A stretch of 47,410 nt of DNA from CAJBLF01 sp964494005 (GTDB taxonomy: Bacteria; Patescibacteriota; Gracilibacteria; Absconditabacterales; Absconditicoccaceae). The notes beneath the pieces were generated by a model. That model had not been told where the DNA came from, searched no databases, and was given only the letters and a program-made list of their open reading frames with translations. This document shows, one piece after another, positions 19,439-31,800 of the stretch. The stretch is taken from assembly GCA_964494005.1 (NCBI GenBank), contig CAZBQE010000002.1:1-47410 (forward strand), in the 5' to 3' direction. Position 1 is the stretch's first letter, and each line of letters begins with the position of its first letter. The translations under genes and the position numbers were made by a program.

Positions 19439-20002
19439 TTATTTTATAAGTTCCGCCCAGTTTCCTGGCTTTACTCCTGCAGCATTTGCTTCTTCGATAT
19501 CGATATGGAAATCTAATGCATAATCGTCTTTAGCTCTAACTACAACATTTTCGAATACTACCGCTCTCTCGTTCCCTGTACGCAATTTGATACTATCACC
19601 ATGTTTGATACCCAATTCTTCTGCGTCTTTGACTGTACAATGGAGATGTCTTTGTGCAACAATAGCAAATGGTCCATAGACTTCACCAACAGGTCAGATA
19701 ATCTTGATATATCATGCGTCCCTGAGATCTCCAGAAATTCTTATCGGTGCTTTCACTCAGAGATTGTATGCATCTCCTGCACTAATTTCGACCTGCGTGA
19801 TCTTCCTATTTGGTCCAACAACTCTTACCTTCTCTATCTGTCCCTTTTCTCAAACTAGAGTTACAATTTCTTCTGCAGCGAATTGTCCAGGCTGGGAAAT
19901 ATCCCTAAGTTTTTTTAATTCGTAGTCCTTACCAAAAAGCTTTTCACAATCGATGTGCGAAAGATGGACATGTCTATTGGAAATTCACAATGGGATTCTC
20001 AT
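19439..20002 (-). CDS. pduL: phosphotransacylase PduL
   Basis: 187 residues, standard for PduL, which exchanges phosphate and CoA on acetyl or propanoyl groups. The signature GISNRHVHLS at residues 6-15 gives the zinc-binding His pair; QPGQFAAEE, VRVVGPNRK, QVEISAGDAY and APIRISGDL follow, and a second His pair lies in AQRHLHC. Six TGA codons are Gly, including the Gly of GIS and of IGPVGEV. The N-terminus starts at the signature, with no extension for encapsulation in a microcompartment. No shell genes or acetate kinase are visible nearby, so a cytosolic acetyl-phosphate role is likely. ATG at 20000-20002. Confidence 0.93.
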
Positions 20003-20104
20003 CTACTATAATTTACAATTTAAAAGGTATAATTTACAATTTTAAAACACCTAGTAGATACTGCTTTCAAATTTAAAATTTAAAATTGTAAATTTCAAAT
20101 TATT

Positions 20105-20662
20105 TTAGATATTGAATTGAGCAATTACCTCCTCTATCTGCTCATTCAACTCTTTGAAGCTTCAATCGTTGGTAAAAATGTGGTCAGCGAGTTTCATACA
20201 TCTGCCGATATTTTGTTTAGTCGGATCATCATTATCCATCTCTCTTTTTTCATTTTCAAGAAACTCGTCGAACGAAATTTTATCTGTTTCGCTTCCTCTC
20301 AGAATAACTCTTTCGTATCTCATCTTTAGATTTGCATCGATTGCAAACAATAGAAAATGCTCTTTCTGTTTCAATGCTTCGACTTCACCCACTGCTCTCA
20401 AACTCTCTATGATAGAATTTTTTTCACTGGCTTTCGCTTCTTCGTACAATTGCTCGACGATATAAGACGGGCCAAATTTTGCACGCAGGTCGTTAGCGAC
20501 AATTACCATACTATCTCTATTGACGGGCATTCCTCTCTTTTCAATTTCCTTAATAAGAAAAGCTCTCACCGACAAATGCTGAAATCCTTTCTTTTGAACT
20601 AAATAATCAACGACAGTTCCTTTCCCCGCACCGAGTGTTCACGTGATGCCGATAATGAGCAT
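20105..20662 (-). CDS. P-loop nucleotide kinase-like protein
   Basis: 185 residues. The N-terminus is a Walker A motif GTLGAGKGT (residues 8-16), followed by VNRDSMVIVANDLRAKFGP, KNSIIESLRAVGEVEAL and ERVILRGSETD. This is the adenylate/dephospho-CoA-kinase-like AAA family seen in CPR and other genomes; the exact substrate is uncertain. TGA codons are Gly at residue 8 (ITGTLG) and near the C-terminus. ATG at 20660-20662. A terminator separates it from efp upstream. Confidence 0.78.
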
Positions 20663-20732
20663 AACTGAAAGGATAAGGAATAAAAAACTAGTATCAGTAT
20701 AATTATTTTACCAATGAATTGAAAGATAATTT

Positions 20733-20758
20733 AAAAAAGAGCCTGATGGCTCTTTTTT
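20733..20758. terminator. bidirectional terminator after efp
   Basis: AAAAAAGAGCC-TGAT-GGCTCTTTTTT is a perfect 11-bp stem with A/T tails (20733-20758), so it can work on either strand; on the minus strand it follows efp. Confidence 0.85.
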
Positions 20759-20835
20759 GCTTATCTTGCTCTAGTCTATAGTATGACAATTCTTTTACTT
20801 AAAACTTAGCACTTAACACTTAGCACAATAGTATA

Positions 20836-21387
20836 TTAGTTTGTCTCTCAAGTGAGCGTATTCAGCGTGACCGTATCGCCTTCGTTCTTGTAAAGCGGTA
20901 TCATAATTTCTAATCCCGTTTCAATAGTCGCTGGCTTTTTTCCTGCTTGTGCTCTATCACCTTTTACTCCTGGTACAGTAGAGGCAATCGTATAGGAAAC
21001 TGTGGGAGGTAAAATTACACTGATAACATTTCCCTTATACACCATCACATAACAGTCCATATTTTCCTTGAGATATCCTGTAATATCGTCCACTTTTCCC
21101 TTGTCTAATTCGTACATTTCACCGCTATCATTTTCCATGAAAGTATATGTATCACCTGCATTATACAGGAAGATTGCACTCTTGGTAATCACGTCCGCTT
21201 TCTCTATCACAGATCCAGATTTATAGGTCATATTTACTACTCCACCGGTAATTAAATTTTTAAGTTTGTAAGAATAACTTCCTTGTCTTTGCTGACATTG
21301 CATAAAAGAAAAATCTATAACTTTGAATAACTGACCATCAATTTCGAGGATGGTATTCTTTTTGATATCTGATACGTCTAGCTTCAT
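20836..21387 (-). CDS. efp: elongation factor P
   Basis: 183 residues with the three-domain EF-P layout: KOW-like domain (1-65, DIKKNTILEIDGQLFKV), OB domain (MYELDKGKVDDI) and a C-terminal OB domain with GVKGDRAQAGKKPATIETG, the most conserved stretch. EF-P relieves ribosome stalling at polyproline. The domain-I loop that normally carries the modified Lys or Arg reads MQCQQRQGSYSYKLKNL, so no Lys sits at the tip by simple alignment. One TGA (20848-20850) is Gly before the last three residues. ATG at 21385-21387. Confidence 0.93.
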
Positions 21388-21500
21388 AACTCTATGACTT
21401 AATAACTAAAAGATAATTTAGAATTTAGAAAATTATCTCTTTTCTAAATTTCATTTTTTAAAAAATTCTAAATTTTGTTTCGTTTTTCTAAATTCTAAAT

Positions 21501-24500
21501 TTAATTGAGTTCAAATACGATAAGCTGTGATCCTCCACCAAGACTCTGTCCAATGATACTATTGAGATATTCTTGATATTGTTGGTTGCCAGAATTGAGT
21601 AGGTTATATAGTCCAAGGTATTGGGAAAGGATAGTTCTTTCATCTTGAGATAATCCTTCAATGACCTGTTGTATCTCTTCTGAAACTCCTTGTTGAGATA
21701 AGACGTAATTAGCTGCTTCCAACACTTTTGCTTGATCAATAATTTTTCCGTAAACATCAGCGATATCGCTAATTGCCTGACCATCACCAACTCTAGAAGT
21801 AAAGACATTTGCTATAAAATTCACGAGTTCTTGTGCGTCTGGAAAGAATCTTGCAATTGCCAATTTCGCTCTCAAAAAAACAAGATCATCTGCAGACATA
21901 TTTCAGAATGCAGTTATCAATGAAACATCATCAAGCATAAATGCATATTTTGCTCCGAGATTGTTGGTGCCAAAAAGGTGAATATATCCTGCTTTCCATA
22001 ATTTCACTAACGAACTAATTGCTCCATCATCTTCTATTTTTCCAGTCACCGAATCTCTTTTTGCAAAGAATCTATTGAAGAGCGATTCATTTCCTTCTCC
22101 CATCACGACCGTACCGATATTTGGATCGATAACGAGATATTGTAAATTACTGTTTTTTAATCTTTGATACGTCTTACACATGTTACCATCAGATGCTTGT
22201 TCTCGAAATCGATTGAGCATACCGTCCAATCTCAAATTATGCTGATTGTGTAAGAAATATTGCATATATGTTCCTGCTATCAAAACTCCATCTTCATTTG
22301 CTCTGTCTTTGGTATGTTCGATGAATTTGTTGTAATGCGGGAACTGAAGATCAAAGACGTCTTTTCGTCCATATTTTGTTGTAACTACTTCTTTTTGTTG
22401 TAAATTAGAGGTGACTTCTATTGTCTTTCCATTGTTCATTCTATATCGAAGGAATGGACCTCCTCCACCTTGCGATGAAATTCTAATAAAATTTAAACTA
22501 AATTGTACCAATCCTCGAATAATAAAGAGAAAAATTAAAATATAAAATAACGTCTTATCTCTCTCATCACGTGAATGACTAAATATATCTTTGAGTGTCA
22601 ATGCTACCGCGACAATAGTCCATATAATTAATCCCATTCCATATCGAAGGATTCCTCCTCCTATAATTCGCCAAATTGCTCGTCCAATAATAGTAACAGC
22701 ATTGAGCATCACAAGATTGCTATCTTGTTTGAAACGTTTTGCATGACACAATGAATACACTAATCAGAACATCAAAAGCATCATAATTAATAACCAAACA
22801 TATCCGATATCCGTATAATAACTACTGAGATTTTGCAACGATCGATTGAAGACGATATTGAACGGGACAAGATATCTATAAGGAATACTTATCTTACCTG
22901 CCTGAGTAAACATTATATGATCCTGATAATATCCTCTGATCGCAAGGATCTGATCCCTATATTCTGCTGGATTGACGACACTTGCTTGTCCGCTTTCTTG
23001 ATATGCAGCGATTGCCCCGCTTACAAGATCATAAGCTTCTGTTCCTGGTTTCAACTCAGCGAATATAGTTTCTAAGATTGGTGTATTGAAACTCTCTATC
23101 GCTTCTGCATTTTTGCAGAGTAATTTCGCTTGGCTATTGACACCATAACACGTATTGTTTTTTGGAGTGAATATTCTCAAGAGCCCATAACCGAGATTGA
23201 GTCCTCCTCACTTTGTAATTTCTTTTCGGCCATAACCAACATATCTTCCTACATCTTCATTGGTAGTAATTGATTCTCTCATCCCTTCTTTCAACTCTTC
23301 TTCAGTGAATTCTACAACTGCACACTGTTCAGGAGAATAATTTGTCGTATCTAGTATTTGCTTGTCTATATTGTTTTGTATATCAAGTTCTTCAGCATCT
23401 GCAGTAGCTAATAATACTATATCCTCTTGATGTACTAATAACGTACTCTTGATAAAATTACTTGGACTAAATGTACCTTGAGTTATCTGATAGACTAATA
23501 TATTAGGACCCTTGAATACAAAGAGCATAACTACTATACTCAACGCTCGTATACCAATATATTTGAGTAATCTTTTGATATCAGCTGTCCGTTGTTTCTT
23601 GATTAGCATCTGAACGATGCCGATGATGATAATTATTCATCCAATAATAAGGAGATATTTTCCTGCTACGGGATTCATCATATCTGGTGCATTTGCTATC
23701 TTCATGATACCCGTAATACCCAAGGTCATAATACCAGCACCGATTGCGATTAAACTATTGATCCAAAGTCCAATAAGTAATAATCCGAACATCGCAATAT
23801 CGATAAATGCAGTTTGTTTTGCCATCAATGCTCGAGCAAACATCACTCAAGAGATAATGATATATTTGAGCGAATCCCAATGAAGTTTGAGTCCATGTTC
23901 ACGATTGTCCATCACGTATTTGAGGAAAATGAATCAAGAAAGCATCGCCAAGATGGTAAGTGCCATCACTCCAAGATCTGTCTTGTTGTCCACAAATACC
24001 AAAAACGCACCCATTCCGCTCGTAAGCCAAAACAAGAGCATCATTCGTCCGCTATAAAATCCTAATGTAGTGATGGTTTCATCTTCGTCTTTTTTGGGAG
24101 CAAAATATGCAATCACTTCTCTGATAAGTCCTGTTCCGAAAATAAGCACGAATATTCCGCTCAAAAAGTTCATCGCTACTGCGATTGTATCTGGAGCCAT
24201 TCGGAATCGACTTTTGATCGGAGTAATCAAAGCAAACCAGAAGGTAATAAACATATGTCGAAGTCCTGACACCATAGCTGCTGGTCCCATATTTCCTCGA
24301 AGTACTCCTCCATTTTCCGCAAGTATTTTTGGAATATACATATATGCATGGTTTGCATCCCAAGCAGTTGAATATGGAATAATAGACAATTGGAATCCAT
24401 ACATATAATAGATAAGTGAAATCGCTAACAAGATAACTCCTATCCGTTTCCATCGATTCTCCTTGAGTTTATCTTTTTTGAATTGACTAGCTATGTCGGT

Positions 24501-25091
24501 AATAATTTGTTTATAGGGAAGCATATCTTTTTTTGTATATCGTATCATGAATCCAAGTCAGAAAAACATAATCCAAATAAGAATTCCCCATAATATGGTC
24601 ATCATAGAAAGAAGATAGACAATCAACAACAAAACACCCAATCCGATTCAAAAATTAATCACCATTTCTTGTCGCCTTGTCTCCTTGAATTTGATCCGTT
24701 TTTGAGAAATCCACGTACCGAATGCTGTCAATCCGATAATAGTATATATTCAAAGAAAATAAATCAGTAAAGTATTTATCATCAGAATTATCCATCCCGC
24801 AGATCCACCAATGATGCTATCCTTGATCGAAACGAACACGGTCGTATAGACTATCAAAGTAATAGGAACTATATACATAAAGAATTTTTTGATCGAAAAA
24901 ACTTTTCCTCTAACGATATACATCAATGGTATACATACCGCAACTATCGCCCGAATAAAGAGCTTTCGGTTCATCCAATTTGCAAGCATACTCTGATAAT
25001 ACGTATGATTCGCCATAAATTCGTTGTAGATGCTGACACCGAAAACACTCAGCAACAAAATCCCAACAATCAAAAAGATTTTTTGTTTCAT
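21501..25091 (-). CDS. giant polytopic membrane protein, 1196 aa
   Basis: One frame from ATG 25091 to TAA 21501 once seven or more TGA codons are Gly. I see roughly twenty or more hydrophobic segments in the first 750 residues, with an early loop containing PYSTAWDANHAYMYIPKI, and then a long C-terminal soluble region. It includes LIAGTYMQYFLHNQHNLRLD and LQYLVIDPNIGTVVMGEGN. The layout of many helices with an early acidic loop and a large exported C-terminal domain recalls GT-C glycosyltransferases or oligosaccharyltransferases, but I cannot confirm the catalytic residues. It is downstream of secD on the same strand. The standard code would split it into at least six apparent genes. Confidence 0.72.
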
Positions 25092-25118
25092 GGACTCGAA
25101 TAAAAGACTAAAAGATTA

Positions 25119-25195
25119 GTGAATAGTGAATAACTGATAGTGAATAGTGAAAGATTTTAGCTTATTATGGACTATAATAATTATACAATAGTCTA
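25119..25195. repeat. word repeat plus ACTAT hairpin
   Basis: GTGAATAGTGAATAACTGATAGTGAATAGTG words followed by GACTAT...ATAGTC hairpin, the same composite as at 8344-8421, 10501-10622 and 41898-42010. Confidence 0.55.
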
Positions 25196-25232
25196 TACAT
25201 AAACATATTCATATATTGGTAGTTGGTAATTA

Positions 25233-26939
25233 TTAATTGGTAGTTGGTTTTTTAGTATATATGAAGTGCAATAATATTTTCGTTAACGGAACATTCACCA
25301 ATAAGGTAAGGAACATGGTTACGATCAACATAGATCAAAATCCCTTGAACATATTCGTTCCCATAGAGAATAATACAAACGCGATAAGTCCGGTACTAAT
25401 CTGTCCATCTCTAATCGCTGATCGACTCCTATCTCTTGCATTATTGATTGCTCCACTGATACTTTTGCCTTCTTTGAGTTCTTCATTCATCCTTTCGTAG
25501 ATCAAGATATTAGCATCCACTGCCATACCAATTGCCAAAATAATAACTGCAATACCACTCAACGATAATGCATAATCGGTCATTTTCATAAATGCTGCCA
25601 ACAGCACCAAGAAATTGATAAGTACCAATCCTGTGACAATCATTTTTCTGTGTCCATATATCGTATACATCAAGATCATAATACCGATAAATCCTATCAA
25701 TCCTGCTCGTAATGCTCAGGTCAATGCATTCTCTCCAAGCGTTGGACTGATTTTTTCTTCTTGCATCAAAATCAATGGCGCAGGCAAAGTTCCTTCATTG
25801 AGAGCATTGGACAATGCTTTTGCAGATTCCATAGTAAATCCTCCGTTGATCTCTGCAGTACCTCCACAAATCTTGGTTTGGATAGTCGGAGCTGTCAACA
25901 TATTTCCTCATACGAAAATCGCCATAGGTTTACCTATATTCTCTTCGCTGATGGTACAGAATAATTCTTTTCCCTTTTCATCAAGATTGATAACCACAAC
26001 CGGCTCACCCATTTCTGATGTAGAAGTATTTGCAAATTTGAAATATGCACCATTGAGGACTTCTTGTCCGCGTGTTGCAGGAACCCAAAGTTCCCTATCT
26101 TGAACGAAGACATCTTCTATAGTATACAAGGTAGTTATATTTCCGGAAAGATCTTTTCCTTCTTTTCTGTCTAATACACGATACATCGTAAATCCTTCGA
26201 TATCTGTTCCTGTCCCTTGAACAAGGCTATTCTCTGATTGTTCATAGACCGTCATATACGTATCCGTAAGTAGTCCATATACCTTTCCTATCTCTGCAGT
26301 AGTAATAGTTTGAATATTATTTTTGTAGATATCAGGTAATTGTTCTATGTTTACTTCAGGATAAATGTTATGATAAATGTTCTCTGATCATCTTCCTTCA
26401 AGATCTTGATCAAAACTTGCTGTGTTTTCTTTCATCTCAGTAAGAATTTTGGTTGCTATCGCCTTTCTTGCAGCGATACTTTTTGCTGTAGGTGAAACAG
26501 GATTTTCTAATTTAAATTCAAGTTCAAGTGTTTTTCCTATAATTTCTTTCGCTTGGTCTAAATCTGCGATACCTCCTATTTCTACGACGATATTGTGTTC
26601 ATCGTCAAGATTCTGAATATACGACTTATAATCACTCACTCCAAGTTTGGAAATTCTGCTATCGATATTTTTCATGATGATAGTCTCTATCATTTTTTTG
26701 AGTGCATTGAATTCCGCAACATCGGTATAAATTGCTTTATATTTATCGTACGATATCTTGTAGACTAATCTTGTTCCTCAAGAAACATCCAATCCTTTTC
26801 TGAATTCGGAAACACCACTTGGAGTGAACACCATATTTCTGACTCCTGTTTCTGGATCGAATTTTCTTCCCACGAAAAAAATAAGAACAATCGAAATAAT
26901 AAAAAGTGCGGTAAAAATCGTCTGCTTGCTCAATTTCAT
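25233..26939 (-). CDS. secD: protein translocase subunit SecD
   Basis: 568 residues. The first membrane helix (residues 5-24) is followed by FDPETGVRNM and RKGLDVSGGTRLVYKI, the SecD P1 start (usual GLDLQGGTHL). A large exported domain follows, then helices with MAVDANILIYERMNEELKEGKS, the conserved cytoplasmic-loop motif. SecD uses proton motive force to help proteins leave the Sec channel. TGA Gly codons lie in VSGGTR, EGRGSEN and elsewhere. ATG at 26937-26939; TAA at 25233-25235. A secF gene is not adjacent. Confidence 0.93.
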
Positions 26940-27082
26940 TTGCTAATATAAGATAAGTAAAATTTGGAAATAACAAAAAATATTTGGACATTATTTTCTA
27001 ATTTTTTGGACATCTATTGCAAGAGAAAAAAAAATCCAATTTTGTGCTTAAGAACTGAACAAACAAGTAGACAATGTAGACA

Positions 27083-27496
27083 TTATAGGGTATCCAAAAA
27101 GGCTTCTATACTATTATACTGCTCATTGAAAATGAGATATAACGATTCTGGTTTTTCTGGTTTACCGATAAGAATCAAATATTTTCATAATCAATATGCT
27201 ATTCCCGCTTCGATATGTACAGAATTTCAAGCGGGTAGAAGAACTATCATTTTTTCGGCATTTTTGAGTCACTGCAAATCTTTTTCAAACATCATCTTGA
27301 AATGAATATCGTCAAAAAAATTCTTTGTGGACTCAAATACTTCCATCTGTTCTTCCGGACTTCCTTCAGGATTATTAGCATCTGCAGGCGTATCAAAAAA
27401 ATTGTAACAAGTTTTACCTCTTGCCTGTAATCAAGCAAACAATATATCAAATTGCTCCTTATTTCTGAATTTAGTCAGAATAGTATATTCTGTCAT
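27083..27496 (-). CDS. nucleoside 2-deoxyribosyltransferase-like protein
   Basis: 137 residues. The end of the domain is diagnostic: IVLLPAGNSVHIEAGIAYGLGKYLILIG resembles the Rossmann-like region of this superfamily with a conserved Glu before the AGIA helix. Earlier, DTPADANNPEGSPEEQMEVF lies in the substrate side. Four TGA codons are Gly (residues 25, 91, 104 and 117 areas). It starts 2 nt after tyrS ends, suggesting one operon. ATG at 27494-27496; TAA at 27083-27085. It is a second such protein besides 16786-17193. Confidence 0.75.
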
Positions 27497-27498
27497 GA

Positions 27499-28803
27499 TT
27501 ATGCTATTTTTACGAGTTTAAATTGTTTCTTTCCTTTTCTTAGTAAAATTACACCATTGACAGCGTCCGCTTTGGATAGCGTCATCTGTGGATCCTCGAC
27601 TTTCTTCTCGTTAACGAATAATGCGCCCGACTGAAGCATCTTCTTGGCATCGCCGTTTGAGCTCGTCAATCCTGACTTCGTGAATATATCCAAAATTTTT
27701 AATTCCCCTCCTTCGAGGACAAGTCAATTTTCAATATCTAATGATCAAGTTTCTTCAGCCAAAGCATCGAGGTCTTCCTTACTGAACGAGGCTATGGTCT
27801 CCATAATATCAGCTCATCCAAACAAAACCTTGGAAATCTTTTCTGCTTGTATGACAGCTTCTTTGCCAAATAAAACTTCGACTACTCGGCTTGCAAGTTC
27901 TTTTTGTCCATAACGAAGTTCTGGCTTTTCCATATGTTTTTTGACGATAGCATCGATCTCATCCAAAGATTTGAGTGAGAAGACTTTGAGTAATTTTTCT
28001 ATCAAAGAATCATCCGCATTCATAAAAAACTGATACACAAAATACGGACTATTTTTCTTTTTATCTACTCGGACTGCGTTCCCTTCAGACTTCCCGTATT
28101 TGGCTCCGGATGCGTCGGTTATCAAAGGAATAGTAAGACAATATGCTTCCTTGTCTAATTTTTTTCTGATCAATTCCATACCGGTCGTCACGTTTCATCG
28201 CTGGTCTGAACCGCCGAGTTGAATATTCACGCCATAATTTTCGAACTGATAAAGAAAATCATATCACTGGATCAACATATAGCTGAATTCTGCATAGGTA
28301 ATACTCTTGTCTGGATCCTCGATTCTCTTTTTCACAGACTCTTTGGCAATCATCGTATTGACGGTCATATATTTCCCGACTTCACGAAGAAAATTGAGAT
28401 AATTCATCCCCTTGTAAAAATCATAATTATCAACCATTTCGTAGTTGAAATCTATGTTGTAGTTTTTTTTGATATTTTCTAGAAATGTTTTGAGCTGATC
28501 ATAAATACACTGCTCATTGTGACGTAATTGTTCTTCCGAAAGGAAAGATCTTTCTGTGTTTTTTAAGCTTGGATCACCAATCATCCCAGTAGCTCCTCCA
28601 ACAAGGAAATAGCATTTGTTTCCATATTTCATGAGATGGATAGCGGCCATGACGGAAAACATATTCCCGATCTGGAGTGAATCCGCTGATGGGTCAAATC
28701 AGATATAAAATTTTTGTCCTCCTTGTTCCAAAAGATCAAACACTTTTTCACTAGAGAATTGATTTACCATTCCGCGCTGTTCCCATTCTTCACGAAGTTT
28801 CAT
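27499..28803 (-). CDS. tyrS: tyrosyl-tRNA synthetase
   Basis: 434 residues; loads Tyr onto tRNA. FDPSADSLQIGNM is the class-I HIGH region (His replaced by Gln in QIGN), followed by GGATGMIGDPS, GYDFLYQFENYGVNIQLGGSDQ, and the KMSKS-equivalent YGKSEGNAV. The C-terminal S4 domain holds KSGLTSSNGDAKKMLQSGAL. TGA Gly codons include QGYDFLY, FGGADI and ENGLVLEGG. ATG at 28801-28803 begins the alignment; an upstream in-frame extension reads as shadow. Followed at once by the deoxyribosyltransferase-like gene. Confidence 0.95.
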
Positions 28804-28844
28804 ACTTATATATTTAGAAAATAAATTGATAATTTGTATTATGA

Positions 28845-31800
28845 TTATTGTACTGTTCTCATCAACATCAACATCACCCATCATCTCAATTCTTTCTTTG
28901 TTGGTTCATCTATTTTGGTCATAATTTGAGCTCTTTGTAATGCATGAAGATGAGTAAGATAATACGGCATTGATCCATTATAGGTATTTCCTCGTAAAGC
29001 TCTAGACAAAACAGTACCAAATTGTGCTCTCGTTACTTCATCATTGGGAGAGAAGTGATTTGTAGGATCACCGTTTTGATCTAATCACATAAGTCATAAT
29101 TGACAAGCAAGTTGTGCATAATTTTTCATTTCAATAGTTTCCNNNNNNNNNNATTCTTGTAAAACAAAATTACTCATCATTTTGGCAAGATGTTTTCTAA
29201 TCAAGGTCCCTGTCATATTCGCCTTTTGAATAGATGACATGGTTGTTATACCTTGATTGTAAGCATAAAGATACGCATAATTGAGTTCTTGTGTGAAAGG
29301 TGATCAGAGTATCTGATTATAATATTGACTATCAATAGTAGGAATTGTTTCAAAAGTTCATGTACTATCACTCAATATACATACTACTCATAAATTTCAT
29401 CATTGACAACTATTGGGTATTTTCAAAACATATACCCCGCCAGAACATACAAGATCCGTAGATGTACAAATAGGAATAAATGATCATCATCCACCTCATC
29501 CACCACCTCATCATAGCGATGGTGCTGATTTTGTAGTGATACTATATATTGTATTTCCACTTCATAATGTCAACACGGAACTTTTGGATACACTATATAA
29601 AGGACTAGAAACAAGACGGATTGCTAATGTATCTCCATTCTCTACTCCTGTAGATATATCCCCAACAATTGTTCCATTTTTTATTAGCTCTCCTGCAGTA
29701 ATACTCGCAGTAAATACATATCCTATCTCCAATCCAGAAATAGTAATCATATTGGACGTATATATTGTTTGTAATTCAGCGGAATTTACAGGAGTAAAAT
29801 CTAATTCAATTGGCATAGTTTTTTTGGCTCTTGTAGTAACAGTAAATATTTCTTCCTTATCTCCATAGTTCAATGTCATGCTTTTGGCTGTAGAAAAATC
29901 TATTGCTGATGTCAAAACAAGTTGAATAGTATCATCAATATATCATGTACTAGAAACAATTTTCCATGGTCATTCATTTATACTATATGCTCAAGTATCT
30001 ACAGAAATAAGTATTCCTGTGTTGATTCCTGAAAGAGTTACTATATTTGAAGTATATAGTGTGTTTAGTTCGGTATCGATAATCGAGTCTATCTGAATCG
30101 TATAGGGAGTTGTATCCCAAAGAATAGAGAAGAATATTCATGAAGAATATTCAGAATAATTATAATTATAATCATAGGCTTTCACTTTTCGTGTATATTC
30201 TCATGAGTCCAAATATACAACAACTCATGTATTCTCTGTAGTTCATGATAATATTATCACTCAAGAATGTATTTCATATATATATCCCATAGTTCCTACT
30301 CAAGTATCTATAGAAGGAGTCCAAACAAAAGAAACGTTACCTCTTACTCGTTCACTAGATGACAATGGCATAATAGATATTGGTAGCGAAGGTGGGGTAA
30401 TATCTGGTGTATATGTTATAGAAAACATATTTATTTCGCTCCAATCTCACGTGTTATATGTATGATCAAAAGCGTATACTCTTCGATAATAGGTTCCTGT
30501 TTCTGAAAAAACCATATCATATCACGTAGCAAACACATACATTCACGTAAATATATTTACAAAATCATTTCCCGTAGAAAATTGAAGATAATATCCACTT
30601 ATTCCCACTCACACATCTATTGATTCATTCCAAAGAAAAGTTACGTTTCACGAAGTCATATTACTTCCACTCGAAGGAAAAAGAAGTTCAGGTGATGATG
30701 GAGCATAATTGTCTAATTCGTATAAGCTTGCGTATGCATTAATTTTTTTTCCACTTACGGTCTTATCTAAGAGAGAGACAACATCATCTCAATTTTCCAT
30801 AATTATTTGTTTGATATCTGTACCAAAAAGATCTGGTCTGAAACTTCGAGCAAGCGAAGCCAATCCTGCAACATGAGGAGTTGCCATCGATGTTCAGTTC
30901 ATATACTCATATGGATCATCTGAAATAGATGGTGAAAGATATTTTTTTATAATTATATTATCAATAGCACATCAAGAATAATTATTGTTGGTAGAATTTG
31001 TTATTCGTGAAAACAATAAAGCAAAATTTCACGTGGAATATTCAGATAAAAAATCATATGATAAGGTCTTTGAAGTATATCAAGATATATTGTTTCATTC
31101 ATTACTATCATCATCTAGCATATATTCATCTCGACGATCAACAATATCAAAATTATCACCATCTAAACTAACAAATAATTGCATGTAATCTTTTCGATTG
31201 TTGGTATCATATTCTGTATCACATTGAGTAAAAAACGATATATTGATTCCACTAGCGTTTGATGTATCTATAGGAATATAAATATAACTATCTGTATCGG
31301 CTGTATAGGGATTTTGATTTTGATCTCCATAAAGCAGTTTGTTGTTTATATCAAGTACTCACCAGTTATAATGTGTTCCTCATTGTGTCCATCAAACGGG
31401 CACTCATCACACAGCAGTATCATCAAAGTTTCCTGTAAAAAACGATAGTGTGTTACTATCAACAACCGTACTCAATATACTTACTCCTGGTGCTCATATA
31501 TCCACAGAAACTGCTCAATAATTTGACCAACTAGGTTTACTATTGTCTGGACTTATTGCTGCAACACAAAGAATATTATCTCACGTATAGTCACATGGAT
31601 AAATATGCGTTCCTCCATCATTATTATTTGATGAATTACCTGCAGCAGCGACAAACAATCACCCAACAGATCCAAAATCATCTATAGCATCACGCATAAG
31701 TGGATCAACATTTGTTCCACCAAAACTTGCATTGATAATTTTGGCGCCATTGTATTTGGCAAAATGTATAGCTTTGACAATAGCAGAAGTACTTAAACTA

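Noticed and set aside
27707..27726. Copy of the CCTC...GAGGACAAG repeat inside tyrS
   Set aside because: The match is short and lies in coding sequence that reads normally (ENGLVLEGG); likely chance.
29413..29868. Plus-strand protein of 151 aa with His-Pro repeats
   Set aside because: It is the complement of the Gly linker and surface repeats of the protease; composition is an antisense artefact.
30985..31188. Plus-strand protein of 67 aa
   Set aside because: It is antisense to the protease catalytic domain, whose frame is continuous and conserved there.
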